From UMGS1613 sp045636225 (GTDB lineage Bacteria; Bacillota_I; Bacilli_A; RF39; UBA660): a DNA stretch of 15,059 nucleotides. The stretch spans positions 1 to 15,059 of the forward strand of contig JAZTXB010000049.1 of assembly GCA_045636225.1 (NCBI GenBank), written 5' to 3'. The notes beneath the pieces were generated by a model, which saw only the letters and a list, made by a program, of their open reading frames with translations, searched no databases and was not told the DNA's origin. A program made the position numbers and the translations under genes. Positions 14,873-15,059 of the stretch are shown piece after piece (positions within the stretch are counted from its first letter, which is position 1; every line of letters starts with the position of its first letter).

Positions 14873-15059
14873 TTAGTTAGCGCTGTTTTTCTTAATAATT
14901 TCTTCAGCGATTGATTTAGGTACTTCTTCATAATGATCTAATACCATAACAAAGTTTCCTCTACCTTGTGAATTACTACGTAAAGTTGTTGCATAACCGA
15001 ACATTTCAGATAATGGAACCATAGCAGTAATTTGAATTGCATTTCCACGAGATTCTTGT
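14873..15059 (-). CDS. fusA: Translation elongation factor EF-G, C-terminal 61 residues (rest lies beyond window)
   Basis: The open frame entering from the right edge ends at TAA (14875-14873). It reads MVPLSEMFGYATTLRS, SQGRGNFVMVLDHYEEVP and KSIAEEIIKKNSAN, which is the domain V end of EF-G, the GTPase that moves tRNAs and mRNA during translocation. The start lies to the right of the window. It sits 72 bases before tuf on the same strand, the normal str-operon order. I translated it by hand; it matches the EF-G family end without gaps. Confidence 0.97.
   Translation of the reverse strand, partial: QESRGNAIQITAMVPLSEMFGYATTLRSNSQGRGNFVMVLDHYEEVPKSIAEEIIKKNSAN

Noticed and set aside
1..15059. 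CRISPR arrays, tRNA/rRNA genes, insertion sequences, prophage or toxin-antitoxin genes
   Set aside because: No regularly spaced repeats, transposase motifs, terminal inverted repeats or RNA gene signatures were seen; nearly every base is covered by the genes listed.

Overview
The window looks like a stretch of chromosome from a low-GC, walled Firmicute, probably a gut-type member of the Bacilli/RF39-like lineages. The evidence is the very AT-rich DNA, AGGAGG/GGTGAT ribosome-binding sites, Firmicutes-type EF-Tu and EF-G sequences, and a LytR-CpsA-Psr (LCP) ligase, which only makes sense with a peptidoglycan wall. TGA is a normal stop here: it ends three genes, two of them in ATGA overlaps with the next start. 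The Mycoplasma code can therefore be excluded. All genes are on the minus strand, so transcription runs from high to low coordinates.

Right end (about 13580-15059): the tail of the str operon. It holds the last 61 residues of EF-G (fusA), a 72-base gap with a probable tuf promoter, then tuf (EF-Tu) and a clear intrinsic terminator.

Rest of the window (1-13474): one long, tightly packed cell-surface glycan operon read from a promoter just after the tuf terminator. In transcription order it encodes: a GT-C membrane glycosyltransferase; an LCP glycan ligase; a membrane UDP-GlcNAc 4,6-dehydratase (PglF/CapD type); a DegT aminotransferase (PglE type); a monotopic phosphoglycosyl transferase (PglC type); a GT4 glycosyltransferase; the four-enzyme set WbpB (3-dehydrogenase), WbpE (3-aminotransferase), WbpD (N-acetyltransferase) and WbpA (6-dehydrogenase); and a MurJ/MviN-type flippase cut off by the left edge. 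Junctions are mostly overlaps or gaps under 20 bases. The largest gap is the 171 bases between tuf and the operon, so no stretch above 300 bases lacks a gene.

How the genes fit together (inference from families): the dehydratase and first aminotransferase make a UDP-4-amino-4,6-dideoxy-N-acetylhexosamine. The phosphoglycosyl transferase loads it on undecaprenyl phosphate. WbpA/B/E/D make UDP-2,3-diacetamido-2,3-dideoxy-glucuronic acid, which the GT4 enzyme may add as the second sugar. The MurJ-like protein flips the lipid-linked product, the GT-C enzyme may decorate or extend it outside, and the LCP protein would attach it to the wall. No PglD acetyltransferase, Wzy polymerase or Wzd/Wze kinase is visible, though the cluster may continue to the left.

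I do not see a wholly new type of system. The points most worth a second look are a near-identical promoter/RBS/start cassette in front of the first two operon genes, the second copy of which doubles as the coding end of the upstream gene; the possible zwitterionic repeat unit; and the MurJ-type flippase with altered cavity residues.
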